DNA of 64,000 bases from Pseudopyrenochaeta lycopersici (Eukaryota > Ascomycota > Dothideomycetes > Pleosporales > Pseudopyrenochaetaceae). How positions within the stretch are numbered: the stretch's first letter is position 1; each line of letters opens with the position of its first letter. Position numbers and translations under genes: made by a program. The notes below the pieces were generated by a model. The model ran no database searches. It was not told the origin of the DNA and worked only from the letters and a program-made list of their open reading frames with translations. Positions 22,494 through 34,362 of this stretch are shown here, piece after piece. The DNA lies in NCBI GenBank assembly GCA_003313425.1, contig NHZP01000089.1:1-64000 (forward strand), in the 5' to 3' direction.

Positions 22494-23820
22494 GGCGAAG
22501 GCAGAGAACTGGCCCGCCCTGCCAAGAATCAATAAACAAGTGCACGGGATGCGGAGCGGGTCTCCGTACCGAACCTGGTTAGCCCATGTTTACCACACTT
22601 CAATTAGATGACCTCGGAAGGAATTGTTGCGACCATATGAGAACCCACTCATGGCCCAGAACATCTGAGCTACCTGCAACGGTTCATCCATATGCACATG
22701 CAGGGAGTTCTACCTGATAGATTGTTTATTTTATCTAAAATTTAGTATGGTTCATATATAGATGTAATATAAAGCACTACTAAAAAAGCTGCGCGATTAA
22801 AAAGGCTATTTTCCTTTAGAATGATTATTACTAAACTTACTATTTAAAAGCTCAGATTAGTTTTTACTAACTTAAAAACATCTATATTATAAGTGTAAAC
22901 TTAAGTTCTCTAGAACTTAGTATATTCCAGCTGTTAAGATGTTGTATTGCGATTTTCCTAATTTTTAGCAAGAAATGGAGTGGCTCGCTTTTTTGGGGAG
23001 GCAGCAGGGGAGGGGGGAGTAGTGCCGTCTGAGGTAGTATGCAGTACTGCAGATAACACTCCCTCCGCAATACACTCAACACTAAACTACTACTAGTACA
23101 ATATTTATGAATGTAAAAATATGGCCCTACAATGCCGACAATGCCTCCGGCGCAAATATTGAGAATGCAAAGTTCAGCACCAATCATCAAGCGTTCGAGC
23201 ATCCCTACAACGCGCCGTACATCTATCACCTCTAGCCCTTGAAGCCACAGTTGATGCCACAGTTCAGCGGCAGGAAATTGCTCCTTTGAGAGACAGTTAC
23301 TCGGTCCTAGCTCCTACATCTAGTGTGAAATTCCCTTAAAGCAATCAATCTGCACAATTCGTTATCTCTTCTAATGAAATAGTTGCTCCCTAAACCCGCT
23401 AATAGAAGATTAGTTGTATTGGCTGTCTTTCTAAGGCATGTTTTAAAATTAATTTAGTAGATAGTATTTGTTGTCTCTTATAACCATCGCGCTGCCGCGA
23501 AAGTCTATTAGACCTCATAATTCGGTTCTTATTTATTCTGTTGCTCGCTGTTTTTATTAGCCTGTTTCATATTATGTTGACACAATCTTGCTTACCTTGC
23601 TAATACTGGCGCGATATCCGAATCATCTAGTAGAAATTGTATTAAGGTAATATTTAGCTTAATAGAGAGACAGTAAACTACTTAACTACTGTTATCCTCT
23701 TTCCATATCACGCCTAGTATAGGCTTGAAAATTACGCTATTTATTACTAAAAATATTCTAATCTACTCTTAATACTATTTTAATACTAGACTCTGTAAAA
23801 GAATTATATTTAATTAACGC
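22494..23820. other. intergenic, partly AT-rich repeat debris
   Basis: The first about 230 bp are GC-balanced upstream sequence of the alpha-galactosidase. 22720-22900 and 23390-23820 are AT-rich and RIP-like. A minus-strand open frame at 22882-23229 has no recognisable domain, and I do not call it a gene. Confidence 0.4.
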
Positions 23821-24040
23821 CGCGGAGGAAAAGAAGGAGTTGGCTAAAGGTAGCCTAGGTGATCTATTAGATGGCCTACTGTCCATTTAGGAGGCTTGTA
23901 GGAGCCAGCTATATAGTCTAACAGAGCACAGTTCACAGCAGAGGCCAGCGGAGAGGCTGAAGACTGAGCGTAGAAATCTGTTGCTGTACCCAGAGCATGA
24001 GCGGCGCGGTATGATAAGCTACGGCGCGTTGTCTGCAACA
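23821..24040 (+). repeat. diverged copy of the 245-bp solo LTR family
   Basis: Shares with 10587-10831 the start GGAGGAAAA, the core CCAGCTATATA and the end GCGCGTTGTCTGCAACA. The first bases read CGCGG instead of TGTGG, and the CACGTG run is absent. Flanks (AACGC / ATTAC) do not show a clear target duplication. Confidence 0.65.
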
Positions 24041-24325
24041 ATTACTCATTCTAAGGAGGAAGCTATGTACTTGAATTCAAATTGTGTATATACTTGTTAC
24101 TTCTAACATTAAGTACTTAAAGGGCTTTTTAATAACAAAACTTTAAAAGTCTTAAAAAGATAGTTGTATGTGAAAATTACAGCCTAGAAATCAAGGAATT
24201 GTCTATTTAGCTCTTTAGTAGAGTTAATCCTTCTTAGAAGATAAAATTGCTATAGATTAACTCTATCTACACTAATCAGAACTTAGGACCTGAAAAGAAA
24301 TCACAAGTCCTACTGATAAGTCATA
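24041..24325. other. left flank of the copia element, nothing recognised
   Basis: AT-rich sequence with no gene and no similarity to the right flank of the copia element (29745 on). Confidence 0.4.
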
Positions 24326-24448
24326 TGTTAGCCAACACGGTTAGCTCCTCACGTGCTCTGTTATATAAGCATCCACAGGGTATATAGTTCTCTTGTGTCT
24401 CATTTGATAGGAATCAACCTAGTTCCTCCTGCCTGCTGCCCGCCAACA
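24326..24448 (+). repeat. 5' LTR of the copia element
   Basis: 123 bp, TG..CA, identical to the 3' LTR except for one C/T difference in the AGTTCTCTTG/AGTTCCCTTG segment. The TATA-like box TTATATAAG is at about 24361. Confidence 0.95.
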
Positions 24449-24463
24449 GTTATAAGCCCGGTT
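24449..24463 (+). other. primer binding site, complementary to the initiator tRNA-Met anticodon arm
   Basis: GTTATAAGCCCGGTT follows the 5' LTR directly. It matches the complement of the initiator tRNA-Met anticodon stem-loop (GTTATGAGCCC..), with a G-to-A change of the RIP type. Copia-type elements are known to be primed by an internal piece of this tRNA. The tRNA sequence is from general knowledge; the match was made by eye. Confidence 0.6.
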
Positions 24464-24664
24464 TGCACCTCCTAAGCTACGCAACTCTGCACGAATATAG
24501 CTTTAGACGTGTAACTAATAACAACTACGTTTACCTTTACCTGTTATATCTATTAACCGCTAGGTTAGCGTTAAAGACCTATATAGTTAATAAGTGTCGC
24601 TATTTAACTAAAACTGTTGCTCTCTGCATAGAGATCAGTTTAGTGATTAATCACTAAGATCACA

Positions 24665-27600
24665 ATGTTATACAACAACGCAGGAGTCACATAAGTAACT
24701 ATTTTACTAGATAAACCAGCTAACTAGGAGTCGTAGTTCCAGCTACGACGAGAGAAAGCTGTCGTAGATAGCATTTAGAAGTACTATAACATCTTAAAAC
24801 TAAAGGATAAGCTACTAAAGCTTAGAGAACTAACTAGACTGTTACCTAGCGATAAACAGCTAGGAGCGACAGAGATTAGCTAGCTAGACGCAGCTAAAAA
24901 GGCATTATATAGTAATCTCCTTTAAGACTAGAGATACAAAAGAGCAGAGTATATAAAACTTAAGCAGAGGGATAGTAAGCTCCTTCTTAACATTAGCTAT
25001 ACAATTACTACTTAACACCTTTACCTTATTAGCAGAAAAGATAAGGCGTATAATTAACTAGTTACTCTTAAGAAGTAGTTTACGCTAACAGCTACCTTAC
25101 AAAGCAGAGAGCTAACTATTAAATATTAAGCTCTGCAGAATAGTCCTTAGAGTTAAGATCTTAAGTAATAGCTTAATAACTAGATTTATATTACTAACTA
25201 AGGCAGGGAGGCAGGTCTCCCTAAAATAACAGGTTATTAAGCTTAAGAGGATTTCCTAACATCTATTAGGACGATTACCCCTAAATAGGTAGTATCGTTG
25301 CACTATAACCTTATTAAAAAGGAGACCTTAGATAAGATAAATAAGATTTAACCTCTAGCAGACTATATAGCTTAGTTTAGGGTCTATTATTAATAAATTA
25401 GGCCTAGTATAACGTCGCTTAGTACGTTTATAATACTTAGTATTTTAAACAGAATAGACTAGAAAGACTAGAAGAAGTAAAGATTATTAAAATTAGCTTA
25501 TAAGCTAGAATATCTCTGCGGAGGTATACTTTAGTACAGGGAGTGCTAGTACCTGTTTCTAGATTGTCTAAAGAGACTAGAGAGCTTTTAACCTATTAAA
25601 GCTGTATAGGATAGGATAGCTAAGGCCTTAAAGAACCTAGAGCAGGTTAAAAGGATTAATAAGCTCCTTACTCGTTACAGTAAGAAAATTAAGGGCGTAG
25701 ATAAGCTAATAAGCCTTGATAGTGGAAAGGAGAGCTAAGGGGGCAGTTTTACGACCCACAGCTCCTTCTCTGTTACCTAGGTGCAACTAAAAACGCTGCT
25801 AACGATTATTAATTAATAGATCCTTAACCTAGGCTTAAACATCTATATATATAATTTAAAGAGGTTTAGCTGGCGAGAGATAAGGCAGGTAATAGCTTAG
25901 GAAATAGTGCTTACAGGAGACTTAATCCTAGTAATATAGGCCTAGGGAGAGGTTATATTTAAGGTTAATTAACTATCTAGAATAAGTTAGATTAAGCTAA
26001 CTAATATAGCCCTTATAGAAGGCTTCTTTATAAACGTTATAAGCCTCTTAAGATACTAAGAGATAGGTATTTAGTTTAACTTAGGACGAGATGTTATATA
26101 TAAGCAGCATCTGTTAAACGTTACATACCTACTCAGGTATAAAGAAGGACACTGGATCGTTAATACTAACAAGAATAATTATCCAGCACTAAGTAGCTTC
26201 GTAACAGCTCTTTAAGGAGCGTATAAGGTCTTACAGGAAGATTAACGTCTAATTACTGCATCTTATATTAAAGCTTATAAGATGTTTGCACACGCGAGTA
26301 AGGAGGCGATTAACTACTTAAATGTAAACGTACGAGGAATTAGTCTTAAGCAAGGAGCTTAAGCACTACAGCTGCGAGAATACAAGACCTGCATTAAGTC
26401 AAAATCAACAGCTTAGGTTAGCAGGCGTTAATCAGACAATTAAGCTACAAGGCCTTTCTATAGGATTATAGTTAATCTTATACAGCTAATCCTAATAAGA
26501 GAAACATGCTATAACAGAGATTGTTACCTCCTGTATACTATATACAAGTTCTTAAGGTAGTATAAGGCAACGACTCTTACTAATAAAACACTACCTGTTG
26601 TAATAGCAGCGTTACAAGCGCTAATAAACAAGATTAAACGCTAGTATAGACATACTATTATTATCCTTAAGGTTAACAGTAATTATAGATATAGCTTATA
26701 GCTCTATAAGATCGCGAGGTAGGCTAGCCTTAAGGTTAAGCTTTAAGCCCCTAACACGCCTAAACAGCTAGGAGCCGTAGAGCAAGCAGGGAACATAATT
26801 ATAATAAGAGTAAGATTACTTTAAATTAAGGCAGGACTGCTAAAGTCGCTGTTAAATAAGCTAGTAGTTACAGCAGCTTAAATTGTTAACGTTACTCCTA
26901 CTAAGTTAATCGCATAGAAGACGCTATATAAGCTAGTCTATAGCAGGCAGCCTTTAGTTGCCTACTTCTTACAGATAGGCTGTAAAGCCTATATCCTAAA
27001 TAAGAAGCTAAAGACAGTAGATAAGCTTAAGTCTTATATATTTATAGGATACCTTATAGGGTACAACTTAATAAATATCTTCTGCGTCTAGCTGCTAAAG
27101 AAGAGCTAAGTAATACACGTAAGAGACGTAATATTTTAGAAGAACAGCCTTTTTAACAACTATAAGAAAGCTAAGAGAGAAGCTATTATACGAGAAGATA
27201 TTAACTATCTTAACATACCTTAGGTACAGGAGATAGAGGCTAATTAAGAGATACTGCAGAACTAGAGGCATCAGCTTAATAATAAGACAGCTCGTTCTAT
27301 AGAGATAGCTAAAAATAACATTATAGCAGAGTTCTATAAGGACTAGGGCTTTCTACTAACACTAGAACTATTAGATTATAGTACTATACTACCTTAATAG
27401 GAGGCAGACAACGATAGAGAATTAGGCTAAGCTATAGAGCTAGTAGAATAAGTTAGTGCTGAAGATTAAGGCACTAAAGAACAGGTTTAAGAACAGCTAC
27501 TTAATAAGCTGCAGACACATCATAAGGATAACACGTCTACAGTTACAAGTAGACTAGATGGACCAAGTAGGCCAGATGGACTACTTAGGCCAGCTGCAAC

Positions 27601-29488
27601 AGGCAGGCGAGGCTGACCACGAAAGCTACTATCTAAGTAGCCTAGAGGATAGAGTAATACAGATAACTATGTACTAGATTATTAGCAGAACAATATACTA
27701 AAGATAGCTAATCCTGCTGTTAGAAGTAGTAGTAATATTATAAAAGGGAAGAGAGCTAGGAGGCTAGCTAACTAGGCCCTAGCTACATACTACAGATTAT
27801 TCACAGTAGTATTAAATCTAACAGCTCCTTTAAAGCTCGCAGGTGAGATGCCTAGGTTAAGGCTATATCGTAACTAACTACTAGAGCCGCCAAAGCGATA
27901 GAAGGAAGTAAAGGATTATCTATTTAGTACTAAGTTTAGAGAGGCAGTATAAGTAGAGCTTAACAGCTGCTAGTTAAAAGATTACTTTAAGCGTACAGAG
28001 GTTACTGTAATAATAGTAGATACTAAGGTTCTACCCCTAATATAGGTGTTCTTATATAAGTTTAACAAAGACAGATACTTATATAAGTTTAAGGCGCGTA
28101 TATACGTATAAGGAGACCTGCAGGAGGCATAAAGTAAGATATATACTATAACGTTAGCTATTAAGGTCTTTTAATCTCTTATAGCACTAGTAGTAGTATT
28201 TAACCTAAAGATGTTTTAGTTTAACGCCCTAAACGCCTTTCTTAATACTTAACTACTACGTAAGATATACTATTATACGCCTAAAGGGTTTACAGATAAG
28301 TTTAGTAAGCTTCTTAAGCTTTAGTAAGCACTCTATAGCCTTAAGGAAGCACTACTACTATAGTACTAAGAGCTCTTATTAACCTTAAAGAAGCTTAGGT
28401 TAAGGCCTGTGCTAGAAGCACCGTGCCTATATACGAATAACTATCTGATCGTCTTTTTCTATGTAGACGATATCGTTGTTCTTGTCTATCTACTTAATAT
28501 AAGCTACTACTAGACGTTTAAGCAACAGATGCTTAGAACGTACGAGATCTGTGAGCTAGGCGAGCTAAAGTAGTTCCTTAGCATCCATGTAATCTATAAG
28601 GAGCTTACTTAATTAATCTACCTAGTACAGGACTTATTTATGAATAAGATTACAGTAAAGTTTACCCTAAGGTCTAGCGTAAGATGCCTAGACGTACCCC
28701 TAAGAGATAATGTCCTCCTGCCTTTAATAGAGGATTTAAGTACTACTTAAATATAAAAGTATTAGCAGCTAGTTAGATTACTAGTGTATATATTAATATT
28801 AACGAGACTAGACGTCGCGAGAGCGCACTTAATCCTTGCATGCTACATACAGAATCTAGGGTAAAAGCACCTACACGCTGCTAACTATATGTAGAGATAC
28901 CTAATAGGTATAAAGCACCTAGCTATTTAAGCGTTAGGGGATATCTAGTATAGTATAACTAGTATTACATTACTAGCTTAGCAGGAGCTAGACTAAGAAC
29001 CTCTCTTTTATAGTGTATTAGATGCGGCCTTCGCAGATAAGCCTAAAACTTATTAAAGCTCTTAAGGCTACATCTTTAAACTATATAGACTGCCTATTAA
29101 CTAGAAAGTAACAGTCTAATAATTAGTTATAAAATTAACTACTAAGGCTAAGCTACTATCTCTATCCCTTATAGGATTAGAGATAGAATAGTAGTAACAC
29201 TTCTTTTAAGCTATTTAATTTAACCCTAAGTTTATAATAGCACTGTAGTATAATAACTAGCAGACTGTCTTAATTATAATAAAGGCAGTTAATAAGCTTT
29301 AGACGAAGCTGAAGCATGTAGACGTATATTATTATTGGTTACGTTAGGAGGTAGTAGAAGGCAGACTGCAGGTAGACTAGAAGGCTACTATAGAGATGCT
29401 AGCTAACGGCCTTACAAAGATCCTTAGTCGACAGAAGCACGCTGACTTCGTACGCTAGCTAGGACTAAGTGACCTATTAAGGATTTGA
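24665..29488 (+). pseudogene. copia gag-pol polyprotein, 1,607 codons, stopped many times by RIP
   Basis: ATG 24665 to TGA 29488 is 1,608 codons in one frame with no frameshift. Gag is first (about 1-200, FQLRREKAVVDSI, LPSDKQLGATEIS). A late integrase part includes VIHVRDVIF and FNNYKKA (about 27110-27170). Reverse transcriptase follows: YKFNKDRYLYKFKARIYV, FNALNAFL, YYTPKGFTDKF, ALYSLKEALL and the catalytic FYVDDIVVLVY (28458-28490). RNase H comes next, ending KHVDVYYYWLR and MLANGLTKILSRQKHADFVR (29305-29455), the usual copia C-terminus. The many stops are TAA or TAG at places where Gln or Trp is expected; the final TGA is natural. The catalytic Asp pair of RT is intact, but the protein cannot be made. 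Confidence 0.93.
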
Positions 29489-29621
29489 GGGGAATCAGAG
29501 AGTACTGCTCTCAGTCTGTAGGACCTGGGGGGGTGGTACTACTAACTATAGTAGAGGCAGATGCTTAAGGACCTTCATTTACAGCTTTCGTTGCTCTTCA
29601 TTCACTCAAGCTGGAGGGTTG

Positions 29622-29744
29622 TGTTAGCCAACACGGTTAGCTCCTCACGTGCTCTGTTATATAAGCATCCACAGGGTATATAGTTCCCTTGTGTCTCATT
29701 TGATAGGAATCAACCTAGTTCCTCCTGCCTGCTGCCCGCCAACA
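29622..29744 (+). repeat. 3' LTR of the copia element
   Basis: 123 bp, TGTTAGCC..CCAACA. It is preceded by a purine-rich CAAGCTGGAGGGTTG that can serve as the polypurine tract. Confidence 0.95.
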
Positions 29745-29881
29745 TAATCTATAAGTATACTACTATCTAATACTTCTATATTTAACTAACCTAGTACTGC
29801 ACATCTATAGAATACTCTAAAGAGCCTAACTAGTTAATACTAGTTACTTTATATTATAACTACTTGATTAGATCTTTAACA
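29745..29881 (+). repeat. 3' part of a gypsy LTR, homologous to 59739-59874
   Basis: TAATCTATAAGTATACTACT.. through AATTAGATCTTTAACA-type sequence matches the start of the gypsy element at 59.6 kb for about 135 bp. The match ends at CTTTAACA (CTTTAATA in the other copy), which suggests the LTR boundary. The left half of this LTR is missing next to the copia element. Confidence 0.7.
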
Positions 29882-30433
29882 GTAAGATAATAACTTAGCT
29901 AGTTATAACTAGGTTAGAGAGAAGAGAGTAGCTAAAGGCTATCTAGCTAAGTAACTATTGTGGAGTTAACAAGGTGGTTCGGCACAATCCCGCAGTTCTG
30001 GTGTTGTGAATGAGAGGTAACGATGGAATCCAAACGTGCGTGAATAACAGGAGCAGCTCTGCCTGTGCAGTCTGCCAGAAACGAAGGTAAGTATGGAGCC
30101 TGATTAAAAGTAATAAACAAAATGGTCTGAAATCTCATGAATTGACGTAGCTAATGCACTAGCTACTTTGCAAAATCTCAGTTTTTAAAGTGAATTCTCG
30201 TGGAGTGTGGTGCATGAGGTTTTGGTGCATGATGTTGAGATCTCTCGCATCTCCAAGTTTTATCACCAAATTTCGCTGACAAAGGAAACCCATCATCACC
30301 TGATTGCCCAGGTACCCTGTGCAACGGCACACTATAAGTAGGTAATATTAATTTAAAGTATTAATACTGCTAGCTAGGTAATCTTACTCTTCCTAATCTT
30401 TACTAGCTAGTATTACTATTATACTTAGTACTA
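29882..30433. other. intergenic
   Basis: Includes a GC-balanced stretch (29955-30340) with no recognisable gene; the short minus-strand frame at 29947-30138 is not supported. Confidence 0.4.
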
Positions 30434-31530
30434 AGAAGAAGCTATTTTATATAACTAAGCTATCTTAGTTAGTAATAATAGCTAGATAACTAATTAGCTT
30501 AGAGTAGTATAGCTAAAGTATTTTAATACTTATATAAAGATAAAAGTAGTAGGCGCGTATTAGCTACTTATCCTTAATAGCTATAAAAGCTATTACTCTC
30601 TTAAATTTTAAGAGATCTATAGAGAGAGTAATATCTATACTCTCTATATACTACCTTACTTATCTTATCTACTACAGCCTCTTAATATTAGCTACTTCTC
30701 TCCTCTTAAGAAGGCGTATAGCTACTAGATAGAGAGCTTAATTAAGGCCTATATTAACTATATTACTAAGCTTAAATTTCTACTTACCTTTAAAGTAGTA
30801 TTTAATTAAGCTTTTACTATAGTTAATATACGCTTAGTATTTTAAGGAGCAGGCCTTATTCCTCTCTAGTTAGACGTTGTCTTGTTAAGGCTAGATATCT
30901 AGCTGCGTACGCTATTACTACTAGCTTAGTTAGGAGCTTAACTAGAAGCTTAGTAAGGAGCTCTATAGGAGCCTTAAACACTAAGGAACCTATGTAAGTT
31001 TAAGGCTTAATTAACTCTAATTAGTAATCGCGTTTAATAGTATAAGAGCTTATTACTAGCCTTAATTATTAAGACGCTTAATTAGTTTATAAAGAGGGCT
31101 ATAGTAAGGGTATATAGAGCTAAACTAATAGAGAGTAAGATTAATAGCCTTAAGAAGGCTAATAAGGTAGTAACTTAGTATAAGTAGCGTAAGAGAAAGT
31201 AGATTTAGAAGAGAGGAGGCTTAATAAAGAGAGTTAGAGAGAATATAGCTACTTAATAAGAATCTAATTAACAGATTAGGCGTAAAATACGTTAAAGTAG
31301 GGAGTAATTAGGCCTTAGTAGCTAGGCTCTATCGCGCTGTAAAAGGTGTAGAGAGACTAGGTATAACTTACGCACGTGTAAAAATAATACTATCGGTGCT
31401 ACTTAAGCTTATATATTAATATCTATAGACTACTTAAATTTATTGTTTAGCTGTACGCTAGTAGAGGTGCTTAAACTTAGTAGAGTGCGGCGCTTACTTG
31501 TGCGCGGCGCTCGCTTATAGGACACGTTAG
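30434..31530 (+). mobile_element. Fot1/pogo-like element, 5'-truncated, with transposase C-terminal two-thirds
   Basis: Plus-strand frame with TAA/TAG stops (30434-31405). The DDE core is seen as LRVV*LKYFNTYIKIKVVGAY, LLILNSYKSYYSLKF (the DGHxSH block, changed by RIP) and YLLQPLNISYFSPLKKAYS. Next come VVLLRLDI and LLALIIKTLN, and the C-terminus is LSRCKRCRETRHNLRTCKN, a zinc-knuckle-like end. The N-terminal helix-turn-helix part is missing. About 31488-31530, GTGCGGCGCTTACTTGTGCG.. resembles the inverted repeat of the MITE at 32551-32776 and is probably this element's right TIR; no left TIR is seen. It belongs to a different Fot1 family from the one at 6131. Confidence 0.85.
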
Positions 31531-31735
31531 TACTTACTTTATACTATAAATAATAGTAAAAAGATAATTCTATATTACTATAACTTAGCTATAAGAGAGA
31601 ATAATACTTATTATCTTTACTTTATATAGTTAGCGTAAGTTTTAAGTAGGTCTTTTATATTACGCGCTAGCCTTTAAAAGGCCTAGCGTAATAATACTAT
31701 AATACTAAGGTTTAGATTTATAATACTTTGTTAAA
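31531..31735. repeat. dispersed repeat, copy 1 of 3
   Basis: Matches 37846-38046 over about 200 bp (shared GAGAGAATAATACTTAT, then TAGCG[CT]AAGTTTT and GCTAGCC..AGGCCTAGCG). This copy is the most RIP-changed. Probably LTR debris: the other two copies end in GTTACA, i.e. TGTAAC on the other strand. Confidence 0.6.
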
Positions 31736-32550
31736 TGTACTATAATAAATTACTATATATAAATAAGTATAAAGTTAGTAAACTAAATATTAACTATATG
31801 TATAAATCATATTTTATAATAGTTTAATTATATTATATTTTAGCTAAGATATACAGTATTAAAGTTTTGCGTATAAATTTATATAAGGCTAGCTTATCCG
31901 CTAGCGGAAGAAACTTTATTTATGTAGCTGTATAGAAAGGATACCTATTACTACTTGATAAAACTAAAGGTATTCTAGTCGCTGCTCCTCTGTACACTGT
32001 TGAAGGTCACTGCCGTACTCGGTAGAGTGCAGCTGCTTGGTTCATCCGTAGCACTTCCTCTTCAGCCTAGTTGCTGCCCCCTTAGCTGTATCTATACCAA
32101 CCACCCCAATTTGGATTAGCAAAGCTACTATATATTAGGCTTCTCAGCCTCCTAGCTAAGAACCTCCTTAATCAATTCACTTCAATTAAACTTCCTTCAA
32201 TTTACACCGCCACTCCAAAGGAGAGCAGGTAATCTTACATGCCGCAATGTTAAGCTCCGTCGCAAGCGTTTAAATTTGAGAACTTTTATTATAAATCATC
32301 AGCCTTCTTTAGTAGCTTAAGGATAGGTAAATCTTTATGATTTGGCCGGATCTCGCTTACCGTAGTAAGTGCCGGTTCCCTCTAAGTGTTTACCTAATTG
32401 ATGTCTTTGAGGCGGTGTCGGGGATCGGGGGGAAGCTGTAGTGTAGGCAGGCGCTTGCGCTTTGTCAGAGGGCTGGTAACACTTGTTAAGCATGTACCAA
32501 CTCAAATCAATAGAGTTAACCATATAGCAGTCTGCAGTACGAATAACCTA
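31736..32550. other. intergenic
   Basis: The AT-rich first half gives way to GC-balanced sequence (31970-32550) with no gene seen. Short overlapping frames at 32335-32634 run across a MITE end and are not genes. Confidence 0.4.
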
Positions 32551-32776
32551 TATGGCAAGCGAGCGGCGCATGCAAGCGAACGGCGCACCCTACCAACTTT
32601 GCATTTGTTTTACTCTAAATTTAATCGCGGTTAAGAGCTAAGATTATAAGAGTAACTTTAGCTTCAGAAGAACATTGTTAAGCTAAAACAGATGGTGCTA
32701 TACTTGATAGAAGTTTACGTATTGTCCAAATTTGGTGGGTGCGCCGTTCGCTTGCATGCGCCGCTCGCTTGCCATG
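32551..32776. mobile_element. 226-bp Fot1-type MITE with long inverted repeats
   Basis: TIRs of about 40-46 bp: ATGGCAAGCGAGCGGCGCAT.. at 32552 and its exact complement ending at 32775, flanked by TA (32549-32550, 32777-32778). The internal sequence is non-coding. Each TIR contains two AAGCGA sub-repeats, the same layout as the TIRs of the Fot1 element at 6131. The sequence is closer to the right end of the transposase fragment at 31488-31530, its likely autonomous relative. Confidence 0.9.
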
Positions 32777-34362
32777 TACGTTAAGCTTTTATCAACAACA
32801 TACCTTTGCTTCCTCATAGTGTTTAAAGAGAATATCCATTGTCTATAGAGCTTGATCAAGCGATTACAATTTAGTCTCTTATGTTAGTATTGCCTGATTA
32901 AATGGGAGTAAGAATTGAAGAGTCATTGTAAGAGTCCCTCAATCCCCCGCAGAAAGAACAGCGTGCTCCAAGGGCTCTATGATGCTTTTGACCGAACTTG
33001 TTCAAGGTATACTGCTTTCTTAACGGCCAGTGTAATTAGCTTGTATTACAAGTTCCGGCGTGTTGCATTATCAATGCCTAGCACCTTTCCAGCGAGTGTC
33101 TCCTACTAATTAGTTAAAATTGTGGACAAGCAAATATAGACAGCGATACTACAAAGGCTCCTAAGCCACCTACTAGACTACCGCCTCGCCTTGTGAGGGA
33201 GTCGCAATCTTTAAACTCTCTTGTCGCCCATTTTATTAAAGCTGCGTCTGCAATGTTTTTATTATTGTGATATCTAACTGTCCTTTACCAGCGTTAATAA
33301 TAGCTGCCTTAAGGGCCTATGTTGTACTTATAAAGAGGTAGGCTTTAAGAGACTTAAAATTTTTATAAATATTGCATGAATTTAGCTTTTCTCTGATTTG
33401 ATTTCTGACCTAAAACCTCTAATTACATTTGTAATAGCTCTATAATAAGTGTTATTACTTAGAGTATTGTCTAAATAATCAGAAGCTTAATATAAAGCTA
33501 AATTAATATAGGGTTTTAACAGATATAGTATACTCTTTTAAAACAGGCTCTAATAGCTTATTGTTAATAAGAATTATGTAATTAAGGCTCTAATTAACTT
33601 CTTTAGCTTCATATAACGTAAAGTTATATTATTACAGCTTAAATTGAAGTTCCCTGTACTTATCTTTTCTATACTAGCTCCACTTAATACAACGCAAAAT
33701 ACTAAGTAATACGTACAAAATAAAAGCCTATTTAGTCTTTATTATTATAAGCTCCAAAAGTATAAGAGTGTTATAGGCGAAGATGCCTAACTAATATGTA
33801 TGTATTTATTCTATCATCTAGAAGGAGAAAGATAGAGGAGAATATAAAGGTACCCTAAGGAATATATATATGTTTGTACGAGTTAGGACAGATGTGTTCC
33901 TAGATCTGCTAACCTATACGGGTTAAGAAAAGAGGGTTTCTCTCCTGTTGTACGATAAGTGTGCAGCCTCTATTACTACAGGGGCGTGGCCTATTACAAA
34001 GGGCTTCTTCCTTACTTTAATTATTAAAACAGTTAGTTATTTTAAAAACATATTATAATAATACTACACTTAAAGTATACTAGTATGTTACAATATAAGC
34101 TTTAGAGAAGGAAGTAAAGCGATAGTAAAGTATAAATACTATAAAAAGAAGAACGTCTAAAAAAAGATTATTATTTATAAAATTAAATAATTTACTTCCC
34201 TAGTAAGATGTTAAAGCATAATTAAATCTAAGATAGTATAATTATAAAGCTTAAATAAGTATAAGTAGGAAGTAAAAAATAGAACTATTAATGAATTTAC
34301 TACCTTATATACTAACTAAGTATTTTAAATTAACTTATTCTTGAAGGATATCGTGAGGAGCT
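32777..34362. other. intergenic, AT-rich in its second half
   Basis: No supported gene. The short plus-strand frame at 32915-33109 has no recognisable domain. 33230-34340 is RIP-like AT-rich sequence without a readable transposon frame. Confidence 0.4.

Larger units (their letters stand above)
24326..29744 (+). mobile_element. full-length Ty1/copia LTR retrotransposon, RIP-inactivated
   Basis: 5,419 bp between two 123-bp LTRs, both starting TGTTAGCCAACACGG and ending CCGCCAACA, differing at one visible base (C/T). The LTRs contain a TATA-like TTATATAAG. The primer binding site and gag-pol are given separately. The expected 5-bp target duplication is absent: left flank TCATA, right flank TAATC. 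The two flanks also look unrelated (the right flank is the end of a gypsy LTR), so this copy may have recombined with another copy. Confidence 0.95.

Noticed and set aside
22882..23229. 115-codon minus-strand open frame
   Set aside because: No recognisable domain, low-complexity Leu/Pro stretch, and it lies partly in AT-rich repeat-like sequence.
32335..32634. Short frames on both strands near the MITE
   Set aside because: They run into the MITE inverted repeat and show no domain or coding pattern.
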